Source of the DNA: Steinernema hermaphroditum
Lineage: Eukaryota; Nematoda; Chromadorea; Rhabditida; Steinernematidae
Direction: 5' to 3'
DNA: 64,000 bases
Assembly (NCBI GenBank): GCA_030435675.1
Contig: CM059625.1
Coordinates: forward strand, 15,252,001 to 15,316,000
Under the pieces are notes generated by a model. It was not told where the DNA came from and made no database searches. It was given only the letters and a program-made list of their open reading frames with translations. This document shows, one piece after another, positions 61,590 to 64,000 of the stretch (position 1 is its first letter; each line of letters starts with the position of its first letter). The position numbers and the translations under genes are program-made.

Positions 61590-62699
61590 CTACGCAACCA
61601 TATATTTGTTGACCTTCAATTTCTCGAGATGTTCGTAGAACTCCTGAAGACGGAAGCGGCGCTCGAGGAGCACGCCGTCCCTGTCCTCGTCGGGGTACAG
61701 GTCGAGAAGCCGCTCCTTTTCAATGAACTTGAATCGCCTATAGAAGTTGCAGGCAACTTCGTTGTCGGCTTGCGTGTGCAGCTGGATGCTGGAGTAGATG
61801 GCTCCGTAGAGGCAGTTATCCATGGCATAGCTCATGAGAAGAGTGCCGACACCGCATCTGGAAACAGAGACGACTGAGCGTCAATGGATCGTGTTACAGA
61901 ATCCTTTTCCCTCGGTTTTATGGCAAATTAATTCGATCATTGAGTCATTGACATTTGATATGAGATGTCTCAATTAGTGGATTGTAACATGTTTTTCCGC
62001 GCTTCCCTATAGCAGCATCCGATTTTGCGGATCTTAACCTACCTCTGGTAGCGCTTAGCCACCACAAGATTCATGATGTAGAGCACAGTCGGCGCATTCG
62101 CGAAGACCCTACAGACGAGAGCTCCCACCATTCGTCCATTGCTCACGGCGCACCGGAACTTCGACGGATCCAAGTAGCAGTTCTCCATGACGTAATTGTA
62201 GAAATCGTTCGAAAAGTCGGATTTGTTGACGCTGTGGTTCAAGCGGTGGAGCTCCTAAATGCGCAAAATTGGAGACCATTCTAAAGAAGGGATCAGTACA
62301 ACGATGCGCTCTGGAGTAATCGGTTCCAGAGTGATGAGTTTCGTGATTGGAGTACACTTGTTGATGACCATTTTGCATCCGGCAAGGCATCCGCTGATTG
62401 GCGGCGCAATGCGCATCTCATACTTGTCGTTGTCCAAGAAATTGCCGTCAGCTAAATGGAACGATTATAATCTGCGGTTAGTAAAGGTCAAAATTTCACT
62501 TTTGTGAACAGCCATGTGAGCCGGATCGTTTGCGTTCTTGATGATAAAATCTAAAACAAAACGAAGAATATAAACACATAGATCGTCGACGAATGTATAC
62601 GTTTCTCAGCTTCAAGGCATCGCAAGTAGAAATCGCCAATAGCCGTCAGAGGGCCTTCGTGAAGACGGTTGATGATTTTGCGATCGATGTTAGCCGTGA
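61590..62699 (-). CDS. NAA50: NAA50-like N-alpha-acetyltransferase (GNAT) with N-terminal extension
   Basis: Minus-strand exons 62699-62601, 62550-62500, 62451-62303, 62254-62043 and 61857-61590 join in phase. The C-terminal part is a GNAT domain. TPERIELHRLNHSV corresponds to the first helix, and LYIMNLVVAKRYQRCGVGTL contains the acetyl-CoA motif QRCGVG. The segment SIQLHTQADNEVACNFYRRF holds the conserved His and the FYRRF signature. The Tyr of LYIM and the His of QLHTQ sit where NAA50 has its catalytic Tyr and His. NAA50 acetylates Met-starting N-termini and supports sister-chromatid cohesion. Unlike NAA50, which starts just before the TPxxI helix, this frame continues upstream through three exons (about 80-100 residues, including INRLHEGPLTAIGDFYLRC and APPISGCLAGC). 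The true 5' end is not fixed. A TATATAA near 62808-62814 (minus) could be a core promoter, or the frame may join the gene to the right. Confidence 0.7.
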
Positions 62700-63120
62700 C
62701 TAAAATGAACGGTTACTGATGAATACAGACTACGGCCTTGCAATTCATTATGAAATGTGTGGGTAGTTGAAGTCTTTTTGCTGGATGTCGCAAAACACTG
62801 GCCGGTTATATACCCTGCAGTGACTCATGCCAAGATTCTCATTTTTCAGGAATACAGCTCGTTTTAATGTCAAAAATTGACGTCGTTTTGGCTTCCAATT
62901 TCGGAACACTTCCTTTATAAACAGCGCGTATTTCCGCCTACGTTCAGAAGAAATAGGATTTGAAGAAGAAGTGATCTGCCAACTGAGTGGCTTGCTTTTT
63001 AGCCTCTTTAACATAAGCTCCAATCCTTCGGATGGCTTTTCCTTAGATTTCACTACATAAAGAAAGATCAGAAGACGAACAAATTGCACAACATCTATGC
63101 GAAAGTTCAAGATCTTAGAC

Positions 63121-63833
63121 CTAAGATGGCGTAAACTTATCCGAAAGAAACTTTTCCTCACATGGTGTGTATCCTGCTTCGGTATTGGTTTCGATCAAGA
63201 ACTTGTAGAATTCCTCGTCCGTCATCTGCTTTGAGGGTTTGACATCCTGTCCTTGTCCAAGAGCTGGCGCCTGGAAAAGAATGTGATCGATGTCCTGAGG
63301 CGAAGATGCGCTCTGGTGCTTGATCAATGGAAGATCTGCATAAAATCATACCAATGGTCATATCAAATAAGTTTGATGTTACACTCGGGTCGGCGGTAAT
63401 ACGGTTCGAGCTGCTTCATTTTCTCCTTCTCCTCGATCATCTCCCTCATGTCCGTCATCTCGCCTTCGACATAGTAGTCCGGGCGGCTCTTCGACGGACG
63501 GCGCGGTGCCGAGGATAGGCCTAAAGTCAGAGGTCTCTATATAGTCGTTTGTGGTATGTAGAAAATTCTAGTTACTCTATGGTCAACGAACGCGTCTCAG
63601 ATTCCGTAATTTGTAGTCAAGCACGTTGCTTGGTCGTACAGTCACAAACACAAATCCGATTTAACACGACAAACGGACACACGATGCATGCTAATTACTT
63701 TGAGCACTGGTGTGGCCTGTTTTCGATAAGGTGGCAGTTATCATGTCTGTGATCTCAATCGTCAACTCCTCCTCGCTGTCGTCTTCGTAGAAGTCCTCAT
63801 GAAGCTGATCCACCGGTAGAGTCGTCTGAGAAC
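63121..63833 (-). CDS. Unidentified acidic/charged protein, 3' part (5' end off window)
   Basis: Minus-strand exons 63833-63699, 63520-63383 and 63335-63121 join in phase. They encode an acidic start (LHEDFYEDDSEEELTIEITD), a Ser/Arg/Pro-rich stretch (SLSSAPRRPSKSRPDYYVEG) and a charged helix (EMTDMREMIEEKEKMKQLEP). A globular-looking end follows (QMTDEEFYKFLIETNTEAGY, then a stop after DKFTPS). The frame enters exon 63833 from upstream sequence not found before the window edge. An internal GTGAGG donor at 63161 could instead splice this gene in phase to a charged exon near 63070, and perhaps on to the acetyltransferase exons, making one larger protein. I do not recognise any domain. Confidence 0.5.
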
Positions 63834-64000
63834 CTTAAAAGTCCATATGCATACGACACACTAAAAAGGTTGAGTTCCTTGGTGACCTAAAGCCATACGC
63901 AGACAGAACTATAATCAAAACACAACTCTGATATTAACTAGGAATCCACGGGCCCATGTTTCATTCTGCCCAGAGCACGATTCTCGCTTTTGCTCAGAAA

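Noticed and set aside
62944..63035. Alternative short frame ending KKQATQLADHFFFKSYFF on the minus strand
   Set aside because: The only in-phase donor would create a stop at the junction; the other frame of this segment joins better.

Overview
The window looks like an invertebrate animal genome, most likely a nematode. Introns are mostly 37-50 nt with GT..TTTCAG-type borders, there are many small multi-exon genes, and the families present (Ly6-type GPI proteins, an LC8-like dynein light chain, a LIN-3/Spitz-like EGF ligand, a calmodulin-like EF-hand protein, nischarin) are animal. Nothing prokaryotic, viral or organellar was seen. All gene models were built by hand by joining open stretches at GT/AG sites with matching codon phase. 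No alignment or gene finder was run, so family names rest on motif recognition.

Layout. At 0.5-2.8 kb a type II membrane protein reads forward. After a gene-poor stretch, a Ly6-like GPI protein (9.3-11.4 kb, +) converges with an LC8-family dynein light chain (11.6-12.6 kb, -). A small cysteine-rich secreted protein follows (14.6-15.6 kb, +), then an ARMC10-like armadillo protein (17.6-19.6 kb, +). A membrane-anchored EGF-family ligand lies at 20.1-21.9 kb (-). A 0.9-kb mariner element with TA target duplications sits at 24.56-25.48 kb; it keeps only the transposase C-terminus and encloses a foreign-looking ORF. A short secreted precursor at 27.3-27.8 kb (+) ends in a candidate disulfide-ring neuropeptide after a Lys-Arg site.

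From 28.6 to 35.2 kb a nischarin orthologue (PX domain plus leucine-rich repeats) reads forward. Its 3.9-kb third intron carries a complete opposite-strand gene for a TMEM121-like multi-pass membrane protein. A two-TM cysteine-rich protein lies at 36.0-36.6 kb. From 36.6 to about 55 kb no gene was identified with confidence; that region holds isolated candidate exons, a tRNA-derived repeat and duplicated segments. A calmodulin-like gene (57.1-58.6 kb, +) has N- and C-terminal extensions. The right end carries, on the minus strand, a NAA50-like N-terminal acetyltransferase with an unusual N-terminal extension and the 3' part of an unidentified acidic protein running off the window.

The genes do not form an operon or single pathway; neighbours differ in strand, phase and function. 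The most promising items for follow-up are the cyclic-peptide precursor, the mariner with cargo, the nested TMEM121-like gene and the extended acetyltransferase.
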